From Patiria miniata (Eukaryota; Echinodermata; Asteroidea; Valvatida; Asterinidae), in assembly GCF_015706575.1 (NCBI RefSeq), contig NW_024037076.1, positions 9,644,777 through 9,708,776 of the forward strand: 64,000 nucleotides of DNA, given 5' to 3'. Positions 50,496 through 61,600 of this stretch are shown one piece after another; position 1 is the stretch's first letter, and every line of letters starts with the position of its first letter. The notes beneath the pieces are model-generated. The model did not search any database, was not told the origin of the DNA, and was given only the letters and a program-made list of their open reading frames with translations. The position numbers and the translations under genes are program-made.

Positions 50496-51471
50496 TAACG
50501 CGCAAACATTTGACATGACAGTTGTGTCGCTCAATTACGGACATCTTTTAGTAGGCCTATTACCGTGCAATCATAGTGGGGTTGATAGAATATGTATCTC
50601 CAATTATGGCAACATCTGTCGGTAATCTTGAGGGTAGAAGTGGACAGAGTGCCGATGGATTATCTCAGCAGCTGCGAATAAACGATTCCAAGTCGCATTT
50701 TTATAGGCCAGCCTTGTGTCCTCTTTGCTCAACTCAATACTCACTGACTGTCACTCGTAGGCCGGGCAGTGCTGTTGTATAGGATTACCCCGTAACGTCA
50801 ATGAATGGGAAAAATCCGGCCCATTGCTGATCCTTCCCGTGAATATCAGTTGAATTGAATTTTGTGCACTCTGGGACCAACTTTACCAGGCTTGCCCGGT
50901 CTCGATCTTGAGTACAAAACAGTATGCCAGGCCGCTTAAATTAAGCACCGTATGGGAACAAAAATCCTCAAAATTTGAAAACGATATTTAAAACATGACC
51001 AAAACGACGATTTGTAGGTACTGGTCACCATTTGCTAAAGGTGTTTTTGGCACCCTAGTCCCCTAAGGTGTGTGAACAATAATATTAAAGTTGAAGGTTT
51101 AAGGACTGTTAAGGTTACGGTTAAAGGTTCAACAATACAATAAATCTGAAATAGGTTATTGAAAAAAAAACACCATTAACCCTGTTGAAATGTCAGCTCG
51201 GTAGATATTATACGTTTTTGAAAACTGTGAACATGCATCTTTACTTTTAGTCGACGCAAAGCATAGAATGATACATGTAATTCCTCATTTCTCGAAAATG
51301 ACAGCATACAATGGACTACGCGCCATGATTTAACATGATGCATGATCCTACTAGTGTACATGTATTTACTTACAATCAAGAAAGATATTTCGTGATATTT
51401 TGACAGTCTCTCTTTTTCTAATGTTTGCAAATGGTGTCCATTACATTCAACATTGGGTAGGGATTGGGCGG
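50496..51471. other. Non-coding stretch
   Basis: No gene is visible. 50868-50905 carries the TGGGACCAACTTTACCAG version of the repeat end seen at 4170 and 16555. Confidence 0.4.
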
Positions 51472-51972
51472 TATAGACCTGTATCATGCTGCCACCATGT
51501 CAGTCATGTTCCCTGGTTCTTGGTTCTTGGTTGGTTCTTCTCCTAAATACTCCACGTGGGAGTTTATACAGGAGGCCAGAAACACCGGGGCAAACCCCTT
51601 CTCTCGGCGATAAGTGTCACTGGGTTCTTTTACGTGCAAGTTGGATTACACAACACACGGGACCTACGGCTTTACGTCCCATCCGAAGGACGAAGCAACA
51701 ATGGTTAAGTGCCTTGCTCAAGGGCACAAGTGTCCACCCAGCGGGCTCGAACCCACGCCTCGGTTGCCTCTGAAACACCAAAGCATGAGTCCGGTGTTCT
51801 TAACCGCTAGGCCATGACACTCCAACTGCATCCAATACATGTAATAGTACTGAGTGATTAAGGTTTTTGTGCAAAAAGGAACCAGACTATTTTTTTCCTT
51901 CCAGCCTCGCTTTGGTTAAGTTTAATTGAATGGGAAAAATCAAGATGGCCGCAACATGATAATGGTCTATAG
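51472..51972. mobile_element. TATAGACC element split by a SINE
   Basis: The left part (51472 to about 51516, tatagacctgtatcatgctg) and the right part (about 51831-51972, ending GATAATGGTCTATA) together match the unsplit element at 58924-59104. The material between is a SINE. This gives an order: the element came first, the SINE later. Confidence 0.65.
51517..51830 (-). mobile_element. tRNA-derived SINE inserted in an older element
   Basis: On the minus strand the head is tRNA-like, with box A TGGCCTAGCGGTTAAG and box B GGGTTCGAGCC, most like tRNA-Leu. The core CCCTTGAGCAAGGCACTTAA follows, then GATGGGACGTAAAGCCGTAG and a long body. The tail ends in repeated GGTTCTT-type sequence, seen on the plus strand at about 51513-51540. 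Both boxes are intact, so this is one of the better kept SINEs in the window. Confidence 0.8.
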
Positions 51973-52460
51973 GTTTGGGGTTGGGTGTGTGAGCGACCGG
52001 AAGTGCGTATTAAAGGCGAACTTTGAGAGGCAGAACAATGAAATTACATGGACAATATAGGTCCTGGAATTGAAAATCCAATGGCAATGATTACAAACGA
52101 AAAAGGGTAGAAACATAAGGCCTTCAAGGGATTTGGGAAGTCCTCAATAAACACCATGAACAAACCTGTGTGGGATGGATGGGTGATCTTCCAAAGGTAG
52201 GGTGGGGAGAGGAATCTTCGGTAATGGGTCTCATAAATTTCAACTTTTAAAAATTTAAAAACATGATGCAAAACGCCAAATAACACAAAAAGAATTCCAG
52301 ACGTGCACGTAAAGATTTATTTCAACAAATGTTCTGACTTCAGACAAATGACTATCAATTAATTCTTAAAACAAAGAGAATGAAGAATGATACACAAACG
52401 TTCAGTAACAATAGTTTTCTAGGCATCCAGTTTGAATAACAGCGTTAAAATGAATGCTTT
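51973..52460. other. Non-coding stretch
   Basis: There is no gene or repeat I can support. Confidence 0.4.
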
Positions 52461-52642
52461 AATTATTTCACAGACCTGCTTGGAAAAATGCTATTTGGCA
52501 GAAACACTGCTCAGCGAAGTTACGTTCTAAGCCCAAAACGGCCTGGTACCCGACGATAGCAATACACTTCACGTAACATTTTCGCTGGTATCCTGTTTCT
52601 GCTAAGCATTTTTATTTTCGCTGAGCAGATCTATGAAATTGG
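52461..52642. mobile_element. Foldback element beside a related larger one
   Basis: The left arm (TTTCACAGACCTGCTTGG, then ATGCTATTTGGCAGAAAC) pairs imperfectly with the right arm (GTTTCTGCTAAGCATTTTTA, then GCTGAGCAGATCTATGAAAT). The right arm is similar to the sequence at 53010-53050 in the next element. Confidence 0.55.
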
Positions 52643-52679
52643 TATGTTATATATTAAAATGCATTAAATGAGACTTTAA

Positions 52680-53172
52680 AGGTTGGCATGGTGGACATGA
52701 ACAAAGAATGGAAGGTTTACGGTAACACCATGTGAAAATATATATCTCTTTTGAATTGTGTGGTTCCGAGAAGAACCAGTTGTTTAAACTCGAAGTTTCG
52801 ACAGTATGCTCAGGGGCCAATTTCACGGCAATGCTAGGCACCAACATTTGCTTGGCACAAAACAGTCTGGCTTATAAAAGCAGGTTACCAGCCAAAACTC
52901 CATGTGATGTATATTGCTCTTGATAAGTATTCAGCTGTTGTTTGCTTTAGCATGAAAATCACGTGGAGTTTTGGCTGGTAAATGCTTTTATACGCCAGGC
53001 TTGTTTGTGCTAAGCATTTTGTTTTGCTTAGCAGCGCCGTGAAATTGGGCCCTGTTGTCATCAGGAACACACTGTTTGAAACGTCGAGTTTAAACAACTG
53101 GTTCTTCTCAGAACCACACAACTCAAAAGAGATTTTTTTTCACATGGTGTTACTGCAAAACTTCCATTCTTA
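52680..53172. mobile_element. Composite foldback built from GAAACGTCGA-family units
   Basis: The outer arms (52680-52830 and about 53036-53172) are inverted copies of the GAAACGTCGA repeat. The right arm has the exact motif at 53078-53087 and the left arm a one-base variant at about 52791. Between them lies a second inverted pair built on CCAGCCAAAACTCCA (52891-52905) and its complement at 52963-52977. Pairing runs through nearly the whole 490 bp. Confidence 0.7.
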
Positions 53173-54867
53173 AAAAGCATAAGCAAGCCAAAAAAAAAAA
53201 TCAATGTATTTAAATGCAGCGTATGTTTAACCAAAACATAGCATGGTCTGATTCAGAATTTGATGTTTGTAGTGTGGATACATTTAACCTTGATTTGTTT
53301 ATTTAAGGGGAAAATTTAAAGAGCTTGTAAATTGGGAATTGTACCTTAAAATCCTTAAGAATAATAAAACAAGACAAAACAAATGCTAATTAAAAGCACT
53401 GCAAGACAGAAGAAGTCTTTGATAGGTAGTTCTGCGTATTCATTGAATTGGATGGCTAAATGAAACATTCATGCAAGTGTTTAAGCAATGCTTTCTATGA
53501 AAATGTGATAAACAACAAACAGAAATTAAAGAAAAAATGATCTTGAACAAAAAGAGATGCTTTGAAAGGAATAATCCATGCATGTACATGTACGGTGAAC
53601 AAGGAAATGATGGATGATGATTGCATAATACAAATTGAAAAAAAATCAAAACTTTTTAACAATTAAACTTACCGTCCGTTTCAAAATGAAAACGTTGTTA
53701 ACCCTTTTTAATCGAATAATTATATCCTTTGAAATCCACTAGATTTATATAATTGTGATACACTGTGAAAGTCAACAGCCCAGGCAAAGTACCTTTACGT
53801 GGGGATTGTATGCAAGTAGAACGATTAAGTACAATGTGCTATTGTGTTTCTTAGCAGTGGTCGATTTCTGAAGGATTCAGGTTTCCTTGCAAAAAAAATC
53901 AAAGGGTGATAGGATTAATATTCTGTGATGTTTGTGTTTTTCTTATATAAACACAATTGAAGAGCAATGCACACTAAGTTTTTTTTGGAGCACATCCATT
54001 CAGTCATTGAACACTGTTTGCATTCTGAGAAATGGAGAAAGCGTAAAGTATTCAGATCCCTACCTATAATCAAAAGCCCAAGAACTCTGACCAACCTGCC
54101 ATCTTTGTTAGGCTTGGTGAACTAGCTTATACATCAGAACACAAAAACTGAATTTGTGCCAACAGAAATTGCTATACCATAGTGTAGATATGCTGTAATC
54201 CGACTACATAGCACGTTGCCCCACTGAAAAAAAAACATGCTTCCTTTCATTCCGTGTAAACCCTTGACTACCATACCAAGTCAATTGGTTTCTATTGGTT
54301 ATTTAACAAAGTACATGTATTGTAGGTCTAAGGTTTGCTGTGGTCAGTCAGCTATTCTGTCATTGTGATTAATAGTTTTCAATAATATGCCAGTGCTAAC
54401 CCATTAAAATTCAGCGATTTGCCATAGAGAGTTGGCAAATTCCCATAAAAAGTCATAACACCGACGGAAATTCAGATACTACCCCTAGCCAATCACTTCC
54501 CACGCTGCCCATTTCTTACATAAATTTAACAACCTCCAATGGAAATTCCCCAACCACCAGATGTGCGGTGCCCATCAGCAATTTCCCTCATACGTTAGGG
54601 CTGCGCCGAATATCATTTTATAGAATATTCGATCATCAACCGAATATCCAAATAGCATTTTGTTCAATTCAAATATTTGAAATGTGAGCGAGGAGATGAT
54701 GAAAAACATTTTAAATTATGTGACGTGTTTTTACTGTTTGTCAAATGCAACACTTTTGTTGAAAGCCATTATCACACATAGTTTGAGAGCTTCAATGAGG
54801 AATATTAGCTCTAATTTCTTCTTAAAAGTCATTCAAATATCAGCCACTGCTACCTGTTCACTATATT
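53173..54867. other. Non-coding stretch between the two genes
   Basis: AT-rich, with no gene or nameable repeat. It lies between the convergent 3' ends of the CAP gene and BAG6. Confidence 0.4.
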
Positions 54868-55050
54868 ACAGTCTAACCTGGCTACAGTGGCCACCAAAGG
54901 GACCAGTGGCATGTGGCTACTATGATCCAGGTGGCCACAGTGGAAAAGTTGTGTAATACATGTACAATTGTTGTCGAGTCCAACCAAAGGTGGCCAGACT
55001 GAGCAGGTGGTCTCTTTATTGAGGTGGCCTGAGTGGCAGGTTTTACTGTG
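54868..55050. mobile_element. MITE-like element with CAGTNNAACCTG ends
   Basis: The left end CAGTCTAACCTGGCTACAGT and the right end CTGAGTGGCAGGTTTTACTG are imperfect inverted repeats. Inner GTGGCCAC words also pair. Ends of the CAGTNNAACCT type are common in pogo-like elements; the family call is tentative. Confidence 0.5.
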
Positions 55051-55163
55051 TTTTAATAAGCTCTTTATCAATTTTTCGAAAACGGCATGCGCACGCAAAT
55101 CCCTACTAGTGGCAATTTTAGACCAGCGCATGTTTTACTTGATCAGTGCATGTTGAAATCAAA

Positions 55164-55169
55164 TTTATT
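55164..55169 (-). terminator. Candidate BAG6 polyadenylation signal
   Basis: AATAAA on the minus strand, about 235 bases downstream of the BAG6 stop. The position is reasonable for a short 3' UTR. There is no transcript evidence. Confidence 0.4.
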
Positions 55170-55403
55170 GAATATTCAATCAAATCAAAGTTGGAATAAG
55201 CGATTATTTGAAAATGCAGAGCTCTAACATATGTTGCTGGTTTTTTTTAGGACACTGTGGAAATGTTGCTTTCTTAAAACATACAATGTAGATACATAGT
55301 ATTTTTCCACCACTTTGTTATCACAGTAACTGTCATGTTATAGTCGTACAACAAATCAAAGATTAAAAGAGAAAATCCCCTCTCCAACTGGAGCACTTTA
55401 AAA

Positions 55404-55667
55404 TTACTTCTTCTTGTGGATATACTTGTCTGTGTGTGGGAACCGCTGCGGATCGTAGTCAGGATCCCGGCGTAACCGTTCCTGCAGGGCGCTCCTGATC
55501 TGCTCCTCGCAGGCTTCGTGGAGGGAGGAGCTAGCCTCGGCGTCCTGTACCAGGGCTTGGACGCTGGTCAGGGGCTGGGCTCCCACGGCCTGCACGGCTC
55601 GGCGCAGGGTGTTCGGAATGAAGGTCTCTACGCCGTTGTTGATGGGTGCCTTGCGATCTTGGGTCAG
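55404..55667 (-). CDS. BAG6: BAG6 last coding exon
   Basis: The minus-strand acceptor is CCGGTTTTAG. The exon codes for [39 protein letters not shown], then [20 protein letters not shown] and [18 protein letters not shown], ending KYIHKKK and TAA. It covers the BAG-like domain. The Lys-rich last residues differ from the human ending as I recall it. Confidence 0.92.
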   Translation of the reverse strand: MTQDRKAPINNGVETFIPNTLRRAVQAVGAQPLTSVQALVQDAEASSSLHEACEEQIRSALQERLRRDPDYDPQRFPHTDKYIHKKK

Positions 55668-58600
55668 CTAAAACCGGGCACACAGGAACGACATTATTTT
55701 AGACAATGACATTTTGGGGACTGTCAAGAAGTTCTGGCTAGATTGCATGTAGTCAGTACTGATTATGGGCTCCGTGCACAAGTACCCCCTCCACGGTTAC
55801 AAAAGGAGATTTTGGAAAGACAACTGGGAGGGACATGAGAACGCATTACTGATGACGCCTGACACTCATGTGAAGACGCCACAGGTTTGTGCAGATTCAG
55901 GTTAAAATCACTTGTGCGTACTATGCGTCACCTGCAGAACACAACTGCCCACGATGGCCTCCCTAATCCCTCACAGGTATTGTGCCCTCTTCAGCCACGG
56001 TGTACGCCTGGACGACAACAGCCCAACCAAGAAGGTACTCAACATCGCTATCGATTCCTGGAAGGGTCAACCCCCAGCTTTCGGCTGGACAAGGCCCAGA
56101 GGATGCACAAGACGATCTTAAAGTGATCAACTGGGTCGACCAAGCAAGGTAGAGAGCATTTGGAACCAAGCTGTTTGACATGGGCATACGAGGTCAACGT
56201 GCGGGCCACTGATGTCTTTGCGGCTGAGTGAGTATGGGGCAAATGCAATCGTACCAGTAGAGGAACGAGGTGTGTCCCTCCCACAGGGGCTTTCGAAAGT
56301 GACCACAAAGCACCATCTACCGTTCATGCATCCATATCACGCTTCACACAAAGCCCCCCCCCCCCCAAAAAAAAAAGAAGTTTGTATCTGTTGCTATTTT
56401 GGATTCAAATCTGCCAGCTGACCTAGTCCAAAAATTCGGAACTCTCAATACTGTGTATGAGAGTCACAAAACTTAGAGATAGCAAAAACATGCAACACAA
56501 GAAAATAGACTGGCACATGAAACAAACAGTCCAACACACATTATTGTGCTACACCAATCAACTGTGTCAAAAACATTATCTGGTACCTTGCTCTATTTCT
56601 AAAAATGCTGTATAGTCTATAGTTCTCTATAGTTCTCTATAGTGTATGGTTCCTAGTAAATCATGCTAGAGAGTTAGGGTTAATGACTCTAGTAACAGCT
56701 TTTTGAATTGGTCACGTTACATGCAGTATAAATGTTAGCATTCTCAATATATTTTTTAATGAGAAACAAGCACCAGTATTAAGATGGGCAAGAAAGTGAC
56801 AAATTATTTATGGCATGAGGTACCTTCATTCTCTTTGGCGGCATGCCGGCAAGATATGCATCACTGAGGCCCCCCTGCGGAGCTTGTCTGCGCTGCCGGC
56901 CAATATCTTGGTTGATAACCGGTACCCATTCCTAAATAACACAGGGAATCACATAACGTAGGTATTAGATGTTTAATTATAGAGAAACACAGAATGTATT
57001 GCAGGTGCTATAAATTACTTGGAATTTGTGAATCACGCACAAGACTGGATGCAAGTTGAGGAGAATTCATTTCTTGGAATGTATCAATGTCACAAAAAGA
57101 TTTGAGTCAAGTTTGGATGAATACATTTCTTAGAATACATGTATTTCAATGTCACAACGGTTAATATACAAGTTAAGGAAAAATTGACGGACTGAATGAA
57201 GCGTATGAATTGTGCTGTACAATTTGTTGCTTGCACCTTTTTCACATTCATAATAGTGATTAAATAATGCTACATGTACTATAAAACGATAAAAATGCAA
57301 GTAATTGGAAAATAGTGTATTAAAGTTTGTATAGTAAAAGGGAAAGGGAGAAATTTGGAAGAGGAATTAATAACAACTTGATTGATCAGTAGCGCGCATG
57401 TTTGCAAGTTACAACATGCGGCTAAGGACAACTCCAGGAGACAAAGTTACAGATAATGTGGAGAGAACAGATCAGTTTTCAATCTACCCTTAAAGTTGTA
57501 AAGAGAACTGATGTTGCGTGATAAGGAATGTGAAATTGGAAGCACGCACAAAATTGTTGGGTTTTTTTGGCTTTTCATATTGTACTTACTCCTTACTTTA
57601 ACCAATTAGCACATGTACAACATTGTATTACATTGTAATTATTCCTTGTTGAATCCCATAAAACCATACAGTACTCAGGCAGTTTGACCTATCGCCGTTT
57701 TCGAGTTAGCCACGCCCCTTAGACAACCCTATGGAATTTTGCATGTTAATTTGTCTTTGTCTCAGATTTTGCGTGTTCCGCGTCCATTTGTATATCATGT
57801 AATTGGACAATATTTCAAAGCTGTGTTGACGCGATTGTACCACAATAGGCTAATACACAACTACCCAGCAAAATGATTGAAAAGGATGACTTCAAGTCGA
57901 TTTTTTGGCCCTCCTTTTGATGCTGCTGAACTGCTGCATCGAATTGTTCAACTTAAACTTACAGCAGGGACTGCAGCCTCCCAGCCAGCAGTTTCCATGG
58001 CAACAGCACCTTCTTCTGATGGTGTTGCTATGGGAACTGGTGTTGCAGCTGCTTCAGTACTTGTTGGGGTGGCCCCCTCTACAGCAACTGGCTGAACTTG
58101 TGCTAGTTCAGGGGCCACAAGAGCATCCATTGGCTGAATAGAAAAGGACACAGTTAACGTTTTATTCGTGAATGATTTTAGCAATTCTGATTGGTTGATG
58201 CTTCGTATGTTAATAGGTCTTGTGGAAAAAGAATAAAATGAGCATTTAAAGCAAGCAAAGTGAATTTACTGAACAAGCTGTTTAACAAACCTCTTCAACA
58301 AGTATCTGTGCCTCAATGATCACCTGATCATTATCTAAGCTGTCTTCTAATTGGTCAGGCTGCTGCTCTGTTTCCATGGAAGAGCCAGTGGCAGCTGGCG
58401 TTGAGGAGGTCTCGCTGGCACTACGATCTGATGATAACACAAAAACAAAGACACTTATTGAATCTAGCTCCTGGCCATAATTATGTTGTGTTCTTGAGCA
58501 AGCCACTTTATGCCCACTTGCCTCTCCCAACCCTTAAGCATAAACCGATAAACTTAAGTTAGGAAGGAATTAGCCTGGGGAAAAAAAACTGTTATCCCAT

Positions 58601-61600
58601 ACAAGGGTCGGGAAGAAGAAACATTTTTAATGCTTCATGCAAATTAAAGTGGAGATAAATGAAATCCTTATGTTGGCTCAAGACAGACTTGATGTTATAT
58701 TTGGGACTAACCTGTATCCGATGCTGGCTGTTTCTTCACAATGAAGTGTGCCACCTGGTCCGGGGTAATGGTCAGCATGCGGTGGGCCAGGTCAAAGTTC
58801 TGCAAGGACATGGACGCCACGAGACTGCCCGGACCGGAGTCATCAGGACCACTGAACCAGGTACGCTGAGTGATTATACAATCCATATAACAATATTGTG
58901 GTCTGGAGCATCTAATTCAAGATCCTATACACCTTTACCATGCTGTCACCATTTTACTCATGTTCCCTGTATCCACTGACAGTACTGAATGATAATTTTG
59001 TTTGTTCGACAAGGAATCAGACTATTTTTCCTTCCAGCCTTGCTTTGGTTACGTTGATTTGAATGGGCAAAAATCACGATGGCCACAACATGATAATGGT
59101 CTATAGTTAAATCTGCAGATTGTGGATTTGAGTCTAGCCAGTCAGAGCATACTGTTTGAAACGTCGAGTTTAAACAACTGGGTCTTCTCAGAACCACATA
59201 ACTCACAAAGAGATATCATTCACATGGTGTTCCTGCAAACCTCCCATTCATTGATCATGTCCACCATGCAAACCCTTATGTCTTACTCTAAATTTAACTA
59301 GAAGCCAGGGGAGAGGTTGCAGAGTGGGAGTTATCATTATAACAAAATACACCTCAAAGGGTCTATAGTGGGCAGAGTGCAGTGAGTTCTACACTTGTTC
59401 ATAAATACAATTTATCACTGTTGCACTACTTGTATTATATAATCGACGTACATATCCTTGTCATATGATTGGTGGAACTCACATCACGTGACATTCGTTA
59501 ATTACTCCCATTCACAACGGCTCTCAAAAAGTACTATCCGCCCATGGGGAATGGGAAATACTATTGAACAGTTAGGATCATTCTTGTTCCAAGACGCGGT
59601 ATTTGCGTGCAAAGGCATGCTGGTGTGTACGTTCAGCGTTGTGCGTAGCGCGTATTGTTCCAAAGAGCCAGCGCTACAGAATGGGGTTCAAACATTTTCG
59701 TGAAGGGTTGATTTGGAAGAGAGAAATACATTTCCCATCAATTTTGTAGTGAAATAAAAGTCCAAATATATAAAATGATTAGGATCTATATGTCAGTTAT
59801 ATAAAACAAATATTGAGTGGCTTTAAATTGTGAAATGGGAGGAATACTATCGCTCAGTAAAATCTGGATTTCTCCAGTTCACTCGGCTTCACCTCGTGAA
59901 ATGGAAAAGTCCAGATTTTATCTTGCGATAATATTCCTCCCATTTCACTCTGAGCCACTCAATATTTGTATACCAGTACTCATACTTGTGGCAAAATACT
60001 CATACTCGTACTCATGGAAATGTACTACAAGAATGTACTTTTCTTTTCACTGCATCCTTGTGAGCTAGGGTAGGCACTTTCTTACCAAGCGTTCGGACAG
60101 GAAACGATCCACGCTGGGCCGGTCGCCAAAGATGTATAGCATCAGTGCCACCCATTGATGCAGAGCGTTCTGTCCTAGAGACCTCATCTGTTCCCCAAAT
60201 GCTCTTGGCTCTGATGAAATTAAAAACCCGGAAATATTGAATGAAAATTTTTGTGTTAAAAACATCTATTTGCATTGAGAAAAAGTACATTTCAAACACT
60301 GGGCTTTTGCCTTTCCCATGTGTAGCAACGGGTAGCTGCTATATCAGATTTGAAATAGTCAGTCAACCGAAGAAAGCATGGTGGTCGATTGGTAAGATGT
60401 CTGCACTAGTGAGCAAGAGGTCGTGGGTTCGAGTCCCACCTGAGTAAATTACGTTTGAATACGTTTGAATTAAATTGCGATGGTCTCGCAGACTAATCCC
60501 CGACCTCAGTAACTTAGGATCATTCGAAATACGCAGTGGATGGATGGGGAATCAGTCTAGGTGACCCCCAACTCTCCTTTTCTGGCCGTTGATGGGTACT
60601 TGTGCACAAAGCCTATAGTTTTACTAGCTCAATTTTTCCTTGAGTTTCCCCATACTGCCTTACTATGGAGCTCCTTACCATAATTGGCAATTATTATTAT
60701 TTTTTTTTCACGATACAAGCCTATAATGTTGCCGGACAGTTTTAGCAACTACAGCCGCCAGAACTGGCCACAGTTATGCTTAAAAAGCTTTAGCAGCCAT
60801 AGACTTCCTGATTTGAGACTACGTTTGTAAAGTAACATGTGAAAAGCAGATAGTTCTAAATCAACAAAAAATAACCATACAGATACAACCATAACATTGA
60901 CCTGAAAGATCCAAGTTTACGGTTACAGCTTTGTAATTTTGAATATGAGTTTTGTATACGACACAAACTTTACCTCATCTAGGGGTGTAAATCGTAAACT
61001 TGCAGGTTTTGTTTTTATTGCTGTAGATGCTTTCTAGAGTGGCCTTTGGTTTTGTCATCAACACATTTTACGACAACTGATTAACACAACTGTAAACTCA
61101 CCTGATGGAGGTGCAAAGAGACGCACAAACCGCTCTAGAATGCTGTGCAGGAATTTCATGTGAGTTGCCACAGCATCAATATTTTGTACTGTTTGGGCAC
61201 CACTCTATAGAAAAAATAATAATAAGTTATTTAATGGGAATTCATATACTTTACCCATTCCTATTGGTCGAGACCCCGTCGCGTGGCTGGTCTTAAATGA
61301 TGAAGACCATCTGGCCGGTCTTAAACACTTTTCAAGTGTTACATGAAATTTGGACTCATATGAAAGCCGGTGCCTTTTGCCGCTTTATTGGTCGAACGTT
61401 CGCAATCCTCACACAATACTGCCAGTGGCTCAGTATTTCATAATCCTAAATCCACACTACACCGGCACAGCTGCGTTCTGCACCACACCGTGCAGTACGC
61501 ATACGCCAATCTCCATATATGGAGTTGTTTACCACTTCTTGCGACAGGGAAATTCTATAATATAGCAAGAGGGGTGTTTGAAACAGGATGTTTGATCATG

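Larger units (their letters stand above)
58866..60085 (-). other. BAG6 intron with three repeat elements
   Basis: 1.2 kb. It carries a TATAGACC element (58924-59104), a GAAACGTCGA-family repeat (59139-59275) and a foldback (59809-59966). Confidence 0.6.

Noticed and set aside
57877-58184. Open frames on both strands at the BAG6 linker exon
   Set aside because: The plus-strand frames are antisense shadows of the exon 57963-58133. Only the minus-strand frame joins its neighbours in phase.
60376-60450. Possible true tRNA gene
   Set aside because: Box A and box B are good, but the arms do not give a full cloverleaf that I can draw, and a SINE body follows directly.
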